The position numbers were made by a program, and so were the translations under genes. A stretch of DNA of 64,000 nt from Salimicrobium halophilum. Its GTDB lineage: Bacteria > Bacillota > Bacilli > Bacillales > Halobacillaceae. The notes below the pieces were generated by a model. The model was not told where the DNA came from, did no database searches, and saw only the letters and a list, made by a program, of their open reading frames with translations. The stretch lies in the NCBI RefSeq assembly GCF_900100295.1, contig NZ_FNEV01000002.1, positions 62,001-126,000 on the forward strand, in the 5' to 3' direction. This document shows, in pieces, positions 33,708-42,702 of this stretch (position 1 is its first letter; the number at the start of each line of letters is the position of its first letter).

Positions 33708-35195
33708 TTACTCTTCTTCATTATTGGTCGGCCACCAGTGGAAGCCGTCTCTTTCAAGCAGTTCGTCTGCTTCTTCCGGTCCCATCGAGCCTGCCGGGTA
33801 GTTCGGGAAGTCGGGCTTCTCTTTCGACCATTTCTTCAGGATACGGTCGACGAAACGCCAGGACAGGGAAACTTCATCCCAGTGCGAGAAGTTCGTCGTA
33901 TCTCCGATCATGCAGTCGTGAAGCAGTTTCTCATAGGCTTCAGGCGTGTTGACGCTATTGACTGCTTCATGGGTATAGGATAGTTTGATAGGTTCGGCGT
34001 AAGAGCCCATGCCCGGTTTTTTCGCATTCAAATAAAGCGTTACACCTTCGTTCGGCTGGATGTTGATGACCAGCAGGTTCGGTGATTTTGTACTTTGTTT
34101 TTCCTGATATAAGTTGAGCGGAATGTCCTGGAACTCGACGACGATCTTCGTGCATTTTTCCTCGAGACGCTTTCCGGTACGGATGTAAAAAGGAACACCG
34201 GCCCAGCGATAATTATCGATCATGATTTTACCTGCGACGAAGGTTTCGGTATTGGAATTCGCCAGTTCTTCCGCTTCTTCCTGATAGCCGCGCAGTTTCT
34301 TGCCGAACATCTTGCCGGGCCCGTACTGACCCCGGACGAAATAATCACTGATATTCTCCTCATCAATGCCCCGGATCGCCCTCAGAATTTTGATCTTCTC
34401 GGAACGAATCTCTTCCGGGTTCAGATTGATCGGTGGTTCCATTGCGAGAAGCGTAACCATCTGCAACATGTGGTTCTGGACCATATCGCGCGTAGCACCG
34501 GATACGTCATAATAATTGGCGCGATCCTCGACCCCTAAGGCTTCGCTCGATGTGATTTGAACGTTGGAGATGAATCTGTTGTTCCAAAGGTGTTCGAAAA
34601 TTCCATTGGCGAAACGGATTACTTCGATGTTCTGGACCATCTCTTTTCCGAGGTAATGGTCGATCCGGTAGATCTGATTCTCTTCGAAAGCTGAAGTGAT
34701 CTGTTCGTTCAGTTTACGGGCCGATTCAAAATCATGACCGAAAGGCTTTTCGATGACGAGACGGGACCAGCCTGTGTCGCTCTTCAATCCGTGTTTCTTC
34801 AAATTATTGGCGATCGTACCGAAGAATTGAGGCGCCATGGCCAGATAAAAGATACGATTGCCTTCTGTATGGTAATCGGATTCGAGATCATTAAGTAAAA
34901 TACCGAGATTTTTATAGGACGCAGAATCCGAAACGTCGAAAGGATGATAGTAGAAATGAGAGGTGAAAGCCTCGATTTCTTTTTCGGCTACATCGTCGCC
35001 GAGAGAATTACGTACGTTTGTGCGGAACAGGTCATTGCTCCAGGAACGGCGGCCGATTCCGACCACAGCGAAATCTTCGCCGATTTTTCCGTTCTGATAC
35101 AAACGGTGGATGGACGGAAACAGTTTGCGTTTCGCAAGGTCTCCCGTCGCTCCGAATATAACGATTAATGCTTTTGGTTTATTTGTATTTTCCAT
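33708..35195 (-). CDS. zwf: Glucose-6-phosphate 1-dehydrogenase
   Basis: 495 residues, full length. IFGATGDLAKRKLFPS near residue 13 is the NADP-binding loop and YRIDHYLGKEMVQNI near residue 177 carries the catalytic His/Asp and Lys. It oxidises glucose-6-phosphate to 6-phosphogluconolactone in the oxidative pentose phosphate pathway. A GGGGA site precedes the ATG. It is followed by a cyclase-family hydrolase rather than by gnd or a lactonase gene. Confidence 0.95.
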   Translation of the reverse strand: MENTNKPKALIVIFGATGDLAKRKLFPSIHRLYQNGKIGEDFAVVGIGRRSWSNDLFRTNVRNSLGDDVAEKEIEAFTSHFYYHPFDVSDSASYKNLGILLNDLESDYHTEGNRIFYLAMAPQFFGTIANNLKKHGLKSDTGWSRLVIEKPFGHDFESARKLNEQITSAFEENQIYRIDHYLGKEMVQNIEVIRFANGIFEHLWNNRFISNVQITSSEALGVEDRANYYDVSGATRDMVQNHMLQMVTLLAMEPPINLNPEEIRSEKIKILRAIRGIDEENISDYFVRGQYGPGKMFGKKLRGYQEEAEELANSNTETFVAGKIMIDNYRWAGVPFYIRTGKRLEEKCTKIVVEFQDIPLNLYQEKQSTKSPNLLVINIQPNEGVTLYLNAKKPGMGSYAEPIKLSYTHEAVNSVNTPEAYEKLLHDCMIGDTTNFSHWDEVSLSWRFVDRILKKWSKEKPDFPNYPAGSMGPEEADELLERDGFHWWPTNNEEE

Positions 35196-35301
35196 AGTCA
35201 GTCCCCACTCTTCTTCAGGATGATATGATTCATTGTATAAGGAAATAACGGTAATATCAAATGGATAACCTGAATTTTTGTGAATTTTCAGGCAGGAAGC
35301 A

Positions 35302-35331
35302 TTGACATTGCGAATGTAAGCGTTGTATTAT
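35302..35331 (+). promoter_or_regulatory. Sigma-A promoter of ABC-F leader
   Basis: TTGACA, 18 bases, TATTAT. It begins a leader of about 265 bases before the ABC-F start codon. Confidence 0.7.
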
Positions 35332-35395
35332 AAAACTACATTTGTGATTGCGTCCAACTTGGATGTAATCGATCGAAGAGGGTGAATGTAGGCCA

Positions 35396-35407
35396 ATGAA
35401 AAAGTAA
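35396..35407 (+). CDS. Three-codon leader ORF (MKK) of ABC-F attenuator
   Basis: ATG AAA AAG TAA, whose stop codon lies in the 5' arm of terminator 1. AGAGGGTGA lies upstream, and a start-stop ATG TAG at 35386-35391 is closer to it. A ribosome pausing here would cover the 5' arm and stop terminator 1 from forming. Confidence 0.45.
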   Translation: MKK

Positions 35408-35491
35408 TCCTGTTTTTTTCAGAACGTTATGTGAAGAGTGAGCTTATTTTTGTATGTCTTCACAGACGTTTGGAATCAGGATTACTTTTTT
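35402..35491 (+). terminator. Attenuator terminator 1 of ABC-F leader
   Basis: AAGTAATCCTG (35402-35412) pairs perfectly with CAGGATTACTT (35477-35487), then six T. Inside are nested arms AACGT/ACGTT and GTGAAGA/TCTTCAC, giving a long composite hairpin. Confidence 0.7.
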
Positions 35492-35524
35492 ATGCCTGTT
35501 TTTCGTATGCGAAAAAAAGCGCGT

Positions 35525-35577
35525 ATCCTGTTCCTGACGCCTGTGTCGGGGCAGGATTTTTTAGTGGGAATCCTGCC
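35525..35577 (+). promoter_or_regulatory. Attenuator terminator 2 and competing anti-terminator
   Basis: Terminator: ATCCTG-CCTGAC / GTCGGG-CAGGAT then TTTTTT (35525-35562). Competing stem: GGCAGGATT (35550-35558) with AATCCTGCC (35569-35577), which would open the terminator. Both elements reuse the AATCCTG/CAGGATT pair of terminator 1. Confidence 0.6.
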
Positions 35578-35604
35578 TGACTTATGCGGAGAAAGGGTGG
35601 GTCT

Positions 35605-37119
35605 ATGATAATGAATCTGACGGACGTAGTGCTCGAAGTGGAAGGGGAGCCCCTTCTTACTATAGAAGAAGTAGAGGTGAAAAACGGCGATCGGATTGGT
35701 CTGATCGGTAAAAATGGAAGTGGAAAGACGACGTTGCTCGAGCGTATGGCTTCAGAAAGTTCCAGGGTCGAACTATTATCCCAACTCAAGGAGAAGAGCG
35801 ATGGCAAAAGTGGAGGAGAGCTTTCGAGAGAATATCTGGATCGACTATTTTCGCGGAAGAAGGAAGTGCTACTTCTGGATGAACCGACGACACATCTCGA
35901 TATGGAGAATGTGGAAAGGCTGGAAGTGGAGCTGAAAAACTTCGACGGAGCACTTGTGATCGTAAGTCATGACAGGGCGTTTCTCGATTCGCTTGTGACG
36001 GAGATTTGGGAGATCGACGATGGGAAGGTCCGATGTTTTCCTGGAACGTTCACGGCTTATGAAAAGGAGAAACATAGACGTCGCCTTCATCATGAAAAGG
36101 AATACGACAAATATATCAACAAGAAAAAGCAGCTGACAGAAGCGATTCAAAAGAAAAATGAAAAAGCGCAGAGGGCGACAAAGGAACCGAAGAGTGTGGA
36201 ATCGAAAGCCTCCAAACCTTATTATGCCAAGAAGCAAAAAAAATTGAACAAGACGTCCTCGGCGCTTGAGAAGCGTCTGGAACAAATGGAGAAAGTGGAG
36301 AAAGTGAAAGACCATCCTTCCTTACGCATGAACATTTTAAATGAAGAGAGTTTGAAAGGGAGGATCATAATTCGAGCGGAAAATCTCGAAGGCAAGATAG
36401 GTAAGAAAATATTATGGGGACCAAAGTCTTTTCATGTGAATGGCGGGGACAAAATAGCGGTGACAGGAAAGAACGGCAGTGGGAAAACGACGCTTTTGAA
36501 CTATATAATGGAAGAAAAAGGGGTGAAGGTCTCGCCTGCCGTAAAGATCGGTTACTTTCAGCAAATGCTGGAAGGTCTGGATGTAAATCGGACGATATTG
36601 GATAATGTCAGGGAAGCGTCTTCCCAGGAGGAAACGATTGTTCGTACTGTCTTGTCCCGTCTCGGCTTTTTCAACGAGGATGTTTATAAGAAGGTGGAGG
36701 TGCTGAGTGGAGGGGAGCGGGTGAAGACGGGGTTCGCCAAATTGTTTCTTGATGACTCCAATGTGCTGCTTCTGGATGAACCTACGAACTATTTGGACAT
36801 CGAGGCAGTAGAAGCTCTGGAAGACCTGCTCACGGACTATGCAGGGACCGTTCTCGTCGCTTCTCATGACCGGCGCTTTCTGGAACGTATCGCAACCCGC
36901 GTGTTTCATGTTGAGAAGGAAGAGTTATCGATTTTTGATGGGTCATTCCATGAATTCATGAATCATAAAGAAAGGCAGGTAGATCCGGGAGAAGAGGAAC
37001 GCCTGAAGATAGAAACGAGATTGTCGGAGGTGATAGGTCGTCTCAGCCTGGAACCATCCGACGAGTTGGATGCTGAGTTTCAAGATCTGCTCCGTAGAAA
37101 GCGGCAGTTGGATAGGTAA
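35605..37119 (+). CDS. ABC-F ATPase, antibiotic-resistance type (Vga/VmlR-like)
   Basis: 504 residues, no membrane helices, two ATPase domains: first with GKNGSGKTT (near residue 35), KSGGE in place of the usual LSGGQ signature and LLDEPTTHLD; second with GKNGSGKTT (near 288), LSGGE and LLDEPTNYLD (near 391). The linker between them (about 165-240) is Lys/Glu-rich, the region that reaches into the ribosomal exit site in this family. ABC-F proteins of this form dislodge lincosamide, pleuromutilin or streptogramin drugs from the ribosome. AAAGGGTGG precedes the ATG. The attenuator leader supports antibiotic-inducible expression. Resistance itself is inferred. Confidence 0.85.
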   Translation: MIMNLTDVVLEVEGEPLLTIEEVEVKNGDRIGLIGKNGSGKTTLLERMASESSRVELLSQLKEKSDGKSGGELSREYLDRLFSRKKEVLLLDEPTTHLDMENVERLEVELKNFDGALVIVSHDRAFLDSLVTEIWEIDDGKVRCFPGTFTAYEKEKHRRRLHHEKEYDKYINKKKQLTEAIQKKNEKAQRATKEPKSVESKASKPYYAKKQKKLNKTSSALEKRLEQMEKVEKVKDHPSLRMNILNEESLKGRIIIRAENLEGKIGKKILWGPKSFHVNGGDKIAVTGKNGSGKTTLLNYIMEEKGVKVSPAVKIGYFQQMLEGLDVNRTILDNVREASSQEETIVRTVLSRLGFFNEDVYKKVEVLSGGERVKTGFAKLFLDDSNVLLLDEPTNYLDIEAVEALEDLLTDYAGTVLVASHDRRFLERIATRVFHVEKEELSIFDGSFHEFMNHKERQVDPGEEERLKIETRLSEVIGRLSLEPSDELDAEFQDLLRRKRQLDR

Positions 37120-37127
37120 GTGAACCG

Positions 37128-37159
37128 AACTCCGGGTGGATTACCACCTGGAGTTTTTT
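37128..37159 (+). terminator. Terminator after ABC-F gene
   Basis: AACTCC-GGTGG / CCACC-GGAGTT stem followed by six T. Confidence 0.85.
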
Positions 37160-37261
37160 CATCCTACGTCTTTATCCGTATTACGTTATTCATGATAAGT
37201 ACCCAAAACAATTATTTAAATTCAGTATTTATTCCGAATAGAAATAAACCGTTTTCATGTA

Positions 37262-37296
37262 TGATGAATTTACAGTATTTTCGAACAAATTCATCA
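37262..37296 (+). promoter_or_regulatory. Inverted repeat before dppE-like gene
   Basis: TGATGAATTT / AAATTCATCA, a perfect 10-bp repeat with a 15-base loop, ending just before the ribosome binding site of the solute-binding gene. Either an operator or an mRNA hairpin influencing translation. A palindrome TATTCCGAATA lies 23 bases further upstream (37229-37239). Confidence 0.45.
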
Positions 37297-37313
37297 CAAA
37301 GGGAGAGAGACGA

Positions 37314-38870
37314 ATGAAGAAATGGTTTGGGTTACTTGTACTTCTAGTCATTGTGCTTGCCGGGTGTACGAACCCTGAAAATGCCGAACAGGACTCTGAG
37401 AGTGAAGGGGATACCGGCTCTGAAACTGCAGCTGAAGGCGGTACGCTTACAATCGCTGATTTATCGGAAGCCGAAAGCCTTGATCCTCACGTCGTAACGG
37501 ACGCTGCGTCCATGAGATACATAGAGAACATGTACAATACGCTGTTCCGATACGTACCAGGCGAATACGGGGAGATCGAAGGAGATCTGGTCGCAGATTA
37601 TGAACTGTCTGATGACGAAACGACGTATACGATGACGCTTCATGAAGGAGTGACTTTCCATAACGGAGATGCACTCACTTCGGAAGACGTGAAATATTCT
37701 ATTGAACGGATCATCGAAAAAGGTGTCCGCGCCAACCAGTTCTCCGAGGTGGAATCTATCGAGACACCATCTGAAACGGAAGTGGTGATTACACTTAGTG
37801 AGCCGGTAGCACCGTTCCTTACTTTCCTTGCGTATCCGATGAACACAGTCGTCAATCAGACGATCGTCGAAGAGAACGGAGGAGAGTTGGATAACGCGGA
37901 TGCCGGAAGTGGTCCATTCAAGCTTGATAGCTGGACGAAAGACCAGGAAATGGTCCTTGTGAAAAACGAAGACTATTTCAAAGAAGGCAAACCGCACTTG
38001 AATGAAGTCGTATGGCGTTCCATTCCGGATGCGACGGCTCGTTCTACAGCCATCCGTAACGGCGAATTGGACATTCTTCTGCAGGCACAGCCGCAGGATG
38101 TCGACTTGCTTGACCAGGCAGAAGGTGTGAATGTCGAGAGTGTACCAGGCACGTATTGGGAGTATATGGGTATGAACGTTGAAGCGGAACCGCTTCAAGA
38201 CGAGAAAGTACGTCAGGCGATTGCCTGGGCCCTCGACCGCGGTGCCATCAATGAAGTTGTGAAGTTCGGAGAAGCTAGTCCGCTCCTAAGTGGAAACATT
38301 CCACAGAACCACTGGGCTCATCTGGAAGAGGATATTTACCCGGAACCGGATCCTGAGAAGGCTCAGCAGCTTCTTGAAGAAGCCGGCTACGGAGATGGTC
38401 TTGAACTTTCCATGAAAGTAAGTACGAATCAGTCTCAGATTGATGCAGCACAAGTAATCAAGCAGCAGCTTGAAGAAGTCGGCATTATGCTTGATGTCGT
38501 ATCACAGGAAGATAGTGTATTCTTTGAAGCGCTCGGTAGTGGTGATTTCGAAACGACCGTCGTCGGCTGGGTAGGATTCGTAGATCCGGACGAGTTCCTG
38601 TATAACATTTTCCATACGGAAGGAATGTATAACCAGCAGAATTATTCCAATGAAGAAGTCGACCAGCTTCTGGAACAGGGAAGAAAAGAGATGGATCAGG
38701 AGAAACGCGCGGAGATCTATGCAGAGGCGCAGAAATTAATCGCTGAAGACGCACCGATGGCTTTCCTTTATGCCAACCCGCAGATTTCCGGGGTAAGAGA
38801 CCGCGTTCAGGATTTCGTGGTGGATCCTACAGTAACGACGATTTCTCTTGAAGATACGAAAGTAGAATAA
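37314..38870 (+). CDS. dppE: Dipeptide/oligopeptide ABC transporter solute-binding lipoprotein
   Basis: 518 residues of SBP family 5. Signal peptide with lipobox LAGC (Cys near residue 19), an acidic linker, then LTIADLSEAESLDPHVVTDAASMRYIENMYNTLF and YTMTLHEGVTFHNGDALTSEDVKYSIERI, the family hallmarks. The C-terminal part has WVGFVDPDEFLYNIFHTEGMYN. It captures a peptide or peptide-like compound outside the membrane. GGGAGAGAG precedes the ATG. First gene of an operon that continues with both permeases, both ATPases and three more genes. Confidence 0.9.
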   Translation: MKKWFGLLVLLVIVLAGCTNPENAEQDSESEGDTGSETAAEGGTLTIADLSEAESLDPHVVTDAASMRYIENMYNTLFRYVPGEYGEIEGDLVADYELSDDETTYTMTLHEGVTFHNGDALTSEDVKYSIERIIEKGVRANQFSEVESIETPSETEVVITLSEPVAPFLTFLAYPMNTVVNQTIVEENGGELDNADAGSGPFKLDSWTKDQEMVLVKNEDYFKEGKPHLNEVVWRSIPDATARSTAIRNGELDILLQAQPQDVDLLDQAEGVNVESVPGTYWEYMGMNVEAEPLQDEKVRQAIAWALDRGAINEVVKFGEASPLLSGNIPQNHWAHLEEDIYPEPDPEKAQQLLEEAGYGDGLELSMKVSTNQSQIDAAQVIKQQLEEVGIMLDVVSQEDSVFFEALGSGDFETTVVGWVGFVDPDEFLYNIFHTEGMYNQQNYSNEEVDQLLEQGRKEMDQEKRAEIYAEAQKLIAEDAPMAFLYANPQISGVRDRVQDFVVDPTVTTISLEDTKVE

Positions 38871-38884
38871 CCATGTACGAGGGA

Positions 38885-38914
38885 AGCGGCCGGGGGAGAT
38901 GGCCGCTTTCTTTC
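38885..38914 (+). other. Hairpin between solute-binding and permease genes
   Basis: AGCGGCC / GGCCGCT followed by TTCTTTC. Probably a partial terminator that gives more binding protein than permease. Confidence 0.6.
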
Positions 38915-38941
38915 ATACAGAGGGAAGAAAGGGGAAAGACA

Positions 38942-39883
38942 ATGATTGCTTACATAATCAGGAGACTACTTATCGCGATACCGGTACTCTTCGGTATTTC
39001 GCTGATCGCTTTCTTTATGGTGCGTCTTGTACCGGGGGATACCGTGACGGCTATGCTCGGGAACAGCTACACCCCGGAACAGGCAGAGGCGCTGCGGGCC
39101 CAGTACGGTTTGGATGAACCGATCATTACGCAGTATATCCTCTGGTTGACGAACGTACTGCAGGGGGATTTCGGTTTCTCCCATTTCACGAATACACCGG
39201 TGCTTGAAGCTATCCTTCTCCGTTTACCGGTGACGATTGAACTGGCACTGTTGAGCGTGGTCATTGCAGTTATTCTGGCTATTCCGCTCGGTACTATTGC
39301 AGCTCTCAAAAGAAACAGTAAGTTCGATTACGGAGCTAGCCTGTTCGGAATGCTCGGCATTTCGATTCCGAACTTCTGGCTCGGTACGCTGATGATCCTC
39401 TTCTTCTCATTGTGGGCCGGATGGTTTCCGTCAGGCGGATTCGTCGGCCTATATGAAAGCGTATGGGGGAACCTGCAGAGCATGATTCTGCCGGCTATTG
39501 CGCTAGGTACAGCTGTCGGAGCCGTGGCAATGAGAATGACACGCTCCTCGATGCTCGAAGTGACCAATCAGGACTATATTAAGATGGCCCGTGCCAAGGG
39601 CGTATCCAGTCGGCGATTGATTACTAAGCATGCCTTGAAGAATGCGCTCGTACCGGTGGTTACGGTTCTCGGAATCCAGACCGGTTACCTGCTTGGAGGG
39701 TCCGTCGTCGTCGAGCAGATATTCGGTCTGCCGGGTGTCGGACAATTGGCACTGCAGGCGATCACGAACCGCGATTATGCCCTTCTTCAAGGGACGATCC
39801 TTTTCATCGCAAGTGCCTTCGTTATCGTCAATCTGATCGTAGATATAATCTATGGGTTTCTGAATCCGCAAATCCGTTACTAG
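38942..39883 (+). CDS. dppB: Peptide ABC transporter permease, DppB type
   Basis: 313 residues with six membrane helices and the inner-membrane component signature MTRSSMLEVTNQDYIKMARAKGVSSRR (EAA loop contacting the ATPase). The N-terminus IIRRLLIAIPVLFGISLIAFFMVRLVPGD is typical of DppB/OppB. AAAGGGGAAAG precedes the ATG at 38942. Confidence 0.92.
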   Translation: MIAYIIRRLLIAIPVLFGISLIAFFMVRLVPGDTVTAMLGNSYTPEQAEALRAQYGLDEPIITQYILWLTNVLQGDFGFSHFTNTPVLEAILLRLPVTIELALLSVVIAVILAIPLGTIAALKRNSKFDYGASLFGMLGISIPNFWLGTLMILFFSLWAGWFPSGGFVGLYESVWGNLQSMILPAIALGTAVGAVAMRMTRSSMLEVTNQDYIKMARAKGVSSRRLITKHALKNALVPVVTVLGIQTGYLLGGSVVVEQIFGLPGVGQLALQAITNRDYALLQGTILFIASAFVIVNLIVDIIYGFLNPQIRY

Positions 39884-39898
39884 AAGGAGGAATCTCCG

Positions 39899-40738
39899 TT
39901 GAACGAAATATGGTATCAATTCAAGAAAAACAAAATCGCTCTGTTCGGGCTCGGGATGACGGTTATGTTCATCATTTTCGCTATTCTGGCCCCGCTTATC
40001 GCTCCGTATGATCCGTATGAAATGTCGACGAGCGATTCGTTGGCCGGCCCGAGTCTGGCCCATTTGATGGGGACGGATCAGTTCGGTCGTGATATATTGA
40101 GCCGCATCATTTATGGGACGAGGATTTCACTGCAGGTAGGTATCATTTCCGTAGGAATATCGCTCGTACTCGGAACATTGATCGGGCTGGTTGCAGCTTA
40201 TTATGGGCGCTGGGTGGATATGGTTCTGTCCCGATTTACGGACGTTCTCTTTTCTTTTCCGGATATTCTTCTTGCACTTGTCATCATGGCAATTCTCGGG
40301 CCGAGCCTGACGAATCTGATGATTGCGATCGGAATCGTCTATACGCCTATCTTTGCCCGTATTGCCCGAGGGGCCGTCCTTTCGATCAAAAGCTCACTTT
40401 ACATTGATGCAGCGAAATCGATGGGCGTCAGTAACAGGAAGATTATGTGGAAGCACATTCTGCCGAACAGTATGGCGCCGCTCATCGTACAGGTGACACT
40501 ATCTTTCGCCTTCGCCATTCTTGCAGAAGCAGCCCTGAGTTTCCTCGGTCTTGGAGTATCCCCGGATACGCCTTCGTGGGGCATTATGCTGAGTGAAGGG
40601 AAGAACTGGATGGAAACGGCATGGTGGATTGCAGTCTTCCCGGGAATTGCGATCACTTTGGCTGTGTTCAGCTTCAACGTGATGGGAGACGGTTTGCGTG
40701 ACGCGCTCGATCCTAAATTGAAGAATGAATCGTCATGA
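39899..40738 (+). CDS. dppC: Peptide ABC transporter permease, DppC type
   Basis: 279 residues. N-terminal FKKNKIALFGLGMTVMFIIFAILAPLIAPYDP and HLMGTDQFGRDILSRIIYGTRISL are hallmarks of DppC/OppC; the EAA loop is IDAAKSMGVSNRKIMWKHILPN. The TTG at 39899 is used as start, preceded by AAGGAGG. Its stop overlaps an ATG of the next frame, but the ATPase start is placed further on. Confidence 0.92.
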   Translation: MNEIWYQFKKNKIALFGLGMTVMFIIFAILAPLIAPYDPYEMSTSDSLAGPSLAHLMGTDQFGRDILSRIIYGTRISLQVGIISVGISLVLGTLIGLVAAYYGRWVDMVLSRFTDVLFSFPDILLALVIMAILGPSLTNLMIAIGIVYTPIFARIARGAVLSIKSSLYIDAAKSMGVSNRKIMWKHILPNSMAPLIVQVTLSFAFAILAEAALSFLGLGVSPDTPSWGIMLSEGKNWMETAWWIAVFPGIAITLAVFSFNVMGDGLRDALDPKLKNESS

Positions 40739-40758
40739 TAGAAGAAAGGAGAACGGAA

Positions 40759-41787
40759 ATGGCTGATAACATTTTGGAAGTCAGAGACCTTAAGACGCAT
40801 TTCCATACGAACGACGGTGTCGTCAAAGCTGTCGACGGGGTCGATCTCCATGTGGAAAAAGGGGAAATCCTCGCGATCGTAGGAGAGTCGGGCTGTGGGA
40901 AGAGTGTGACCTCCCAATCGATCATGCGCCTCATCGGAGCAAAAAGCAGTGAAAAGGTATCGGGGGAGATTCTCTATCATGGAGAAGATCTTCTATCAAA
41001 AACGGAAAAGGAAATGAGGCAGATCCGGGGGAAAGACATGTCCATGGTATTTCAGGATCCGATGACTTCCCTTAACCCCGCCTATAAAGTCGGGACACAG
41101 ATTGCCGAGATGCCGATCATTCATGAGAAGAAGGATAAAAAATCATCCTGGAAACGTGCGATTGATATGCTTACGAAAGTGGGGATTCCATCTCCGGAAA
41201 AACGGGCGTCCCAGTATCCGCACCAGTTCAGTGGCGGAATGCGCCAGCGCGGGGTTGTCGCGATGTCGCTCGCCTGTGATCCGGATCTGATCATCGCCGA
41301 CGAGCCTACGACAGCACTTGATGTCACTATCCAGGCGCAGGTGTTGGACCTTCTTAGGAAGTTGCGCGACGACACCGGTACGGCGATCATGATGATCACC
41401 CATGACCTCGGTGTCGTAGCGGAATTGTGTGACCGGGTCGCGGTCATGTATGCCGGTAAAATCGTGGAAGAAGGAACGGTTGCGGATATTTTCGACAATC
41501 CACAACACCCCTATACTCAAGGGTTGATCCATTCCCTGCCGAAACCCGGAAGCCGCGAGAGACTGAAGCCGATCGAAGGCCAGCCTCCGAACCTGCATAA
41601 CCTTCCTGAAGGGTGCAGGTTCCAGGACAGATGCCCGTTCGTTATGGATGTATGTCGTGAGAAACAGCCGGAACTCGTACCGGCCGACAAACAGGATCAT
41701 CAGGCTGCCTGCTGGCTGATGGGAGAGGAGGAGAACGATGGCGACGGAAGAACTGGTGAAAGTGAAGAACCTGAGAAAACATTTTGA
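40759..41787 (+). CDS. dppD: Peptide ABC transporter ATPase, DppD type
   Basis: 342 residues: Walker A GESGCGKS, signature FSGGMRQRG, Walker B LIIADEPTTALD, H-loop THD. The C-terminal oligopeptide-transporter extension has the Cys cluster GCRFQDRCPFVMDVC that may bind an iron-sulfur cluster, and it ends in an acidic tail. The ATG at 40759 follows AAAGGAG; an ATG at 40735 overlapping the dppC stop is the alternative. It overlaps dppF by 50 bases. Confidence 0.92.
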   Translation: MADNILEVRDLKTHFHTNDGVVKAVDGVDLHVEKGEILAIVGESGCGKSVTSQSIMRLIGAKSSEKVSGEILYHGEDLLSKTEKEMRQIRGKDMSMVFQDPMTSLNPAYKVGTQIAEMPIIHEKKDKKSSWKRAIDMLTKVGIPSPEKRASQYPHQFSGGMRQRGVVAMSLACDPDLIIADEPTTALDVTIQAQVLDLLRKLRDDTGTAIMMITHDLGVVAELCDRVAVMYAGKIVEEGTVADIFDNPQHPYTQGLIHSLPKPGSRERLKPIEGQPPNLHNLPEGCRFQDRCPFVMDVCREKQPELVPADKQDHQAACWLMGEEENDGDGRTGESEEPEKTF

Positions 41788-42700
41788 TGTATCCAACGGT
41801 CTGTTCAGAAAGAAGAGCATTGTCAAAGCCGTAGATGGTCTTGATTTTACGGTGTACAAAGGAGAAACGCTTGGGATCGTAGGAGAATCCGGCTGCGGGA
41901 AGTCTACGACAGGACGACTGCTCATGCAACTTCTGGACAAAACCGAGGGGACGATCGAATTCGACGGGGAAGACATGTCGGCTTGGAGCAAGAAAGAATT
42001 GAACAAGCGCCGGAAGGACTTCCAGATGATTTTCCAGGATCCGTATGCGTCCCTCAATCCGAGGATGATTGTCGAGGAGATCATTGAAGAGCCGATGGTC
42101 GCAGCAGGCATGGACAAACAGGAGCGTAAAGAAAGAGTGACGAAGCTTTTGGATGACGTAGGTATTCCTGACGATTACCGCAAACGCTATCCTCACGAAT
42201 TCTCAGGGGGACAGCGGCAAAGGATCGGTATTGCACGAGCGCTCGCGCTTAAACCGAAGTTCATCGTCGCTGATGAACCGGTGGCAGCTCTTGATGTGTC
42301 CATCCAGGCGCAGATCATCAATCTGCTCGTCGACCTTCAGGAAGAATACGGGTTTACGTATCTGTTCATTGCGCATGACTTGAGTGTCGTTCAGTATATC
42401 AGTGACCGGGTCGGGGTGATGTATCTCGGAAAAATGGTGGAGATGAGTGAAAGTGATGAGCTGTATGAAAACCCGCTTCATCCGTACACACAGGCGTTGC
42501 TGTCCTCGGTGCCGGTCCCGGATGTACACCATAATACGGACCGGGTGCTTCTCGAAGGAGAGATACCGAGTCCTGATAATCCTCCGTCCGGCTGCCCTTT
42601 CCATCCGAGATGTCCAATCGCCAAAGAGCATTGCAAAGAAACGATGCCTGAATTCAGAGAGAGAAATAAAGGGCACTATGTAGCCTGTCATGAGGTGTAA
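41738..42700 (+). CDS. dppF: Peptide ABC transporter ATPase, DppF type
   Basis: 320 residues: Walker A GESGCGKS, signature FSGGQRQRIG, Walker B FIVADEPVAALD, and the C-terminal SGCPFHPRCPIAKEHC cluster typical of OppF/DppF. GAGGAGGAGAACG precedes an ATG that lies inside dppD. Followed three bases later by the DUF1028 gene. Confidence 0.92.
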   Translation: MATEELVKVKNLRKHFDVSNGLFRKKSIVKAVDGLDFTVYKGETLGIVGESGCGKSTTGRLLMQLLDKTEGTIEFDGEDMSAWSKKELNKRRKDFQMIFQDPYASLNPRMIVEEIIEEPMVAAGMDKQERKERVTKLLDDVGIPDDYRKRYPHEFSGGQRQRIGIARALALKPKFIVADEPVAALDVSIQAQIINLLVDLQEEYGFTYLFIAHDLSVVQYISDRVGVMYLGKMVEMSESDELYENPLHPYTQALLSSVPVPDVHHNTDRVLLEGEIPSPDNPPSGCPFHPRCPIAKEHCKETMPEFRERNKGHYVACHEV

Positions 42701-42702
42701 GT

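Noticed and set aside
33225-33983. Plus-strand open frame of 252 codons across the cyclase and zwf ends
   Set aside because: Antisense to two well-supported genes; composition is that of a reverse-strand shadow and it lacks a start signal.
37229-37243. CodY box before dppE
   Set aside because: The TATTCCGAATA region has too many mismatches to the CodY consensus AATTTTCWGAAAATT; kept only as an unexplained palindrome.
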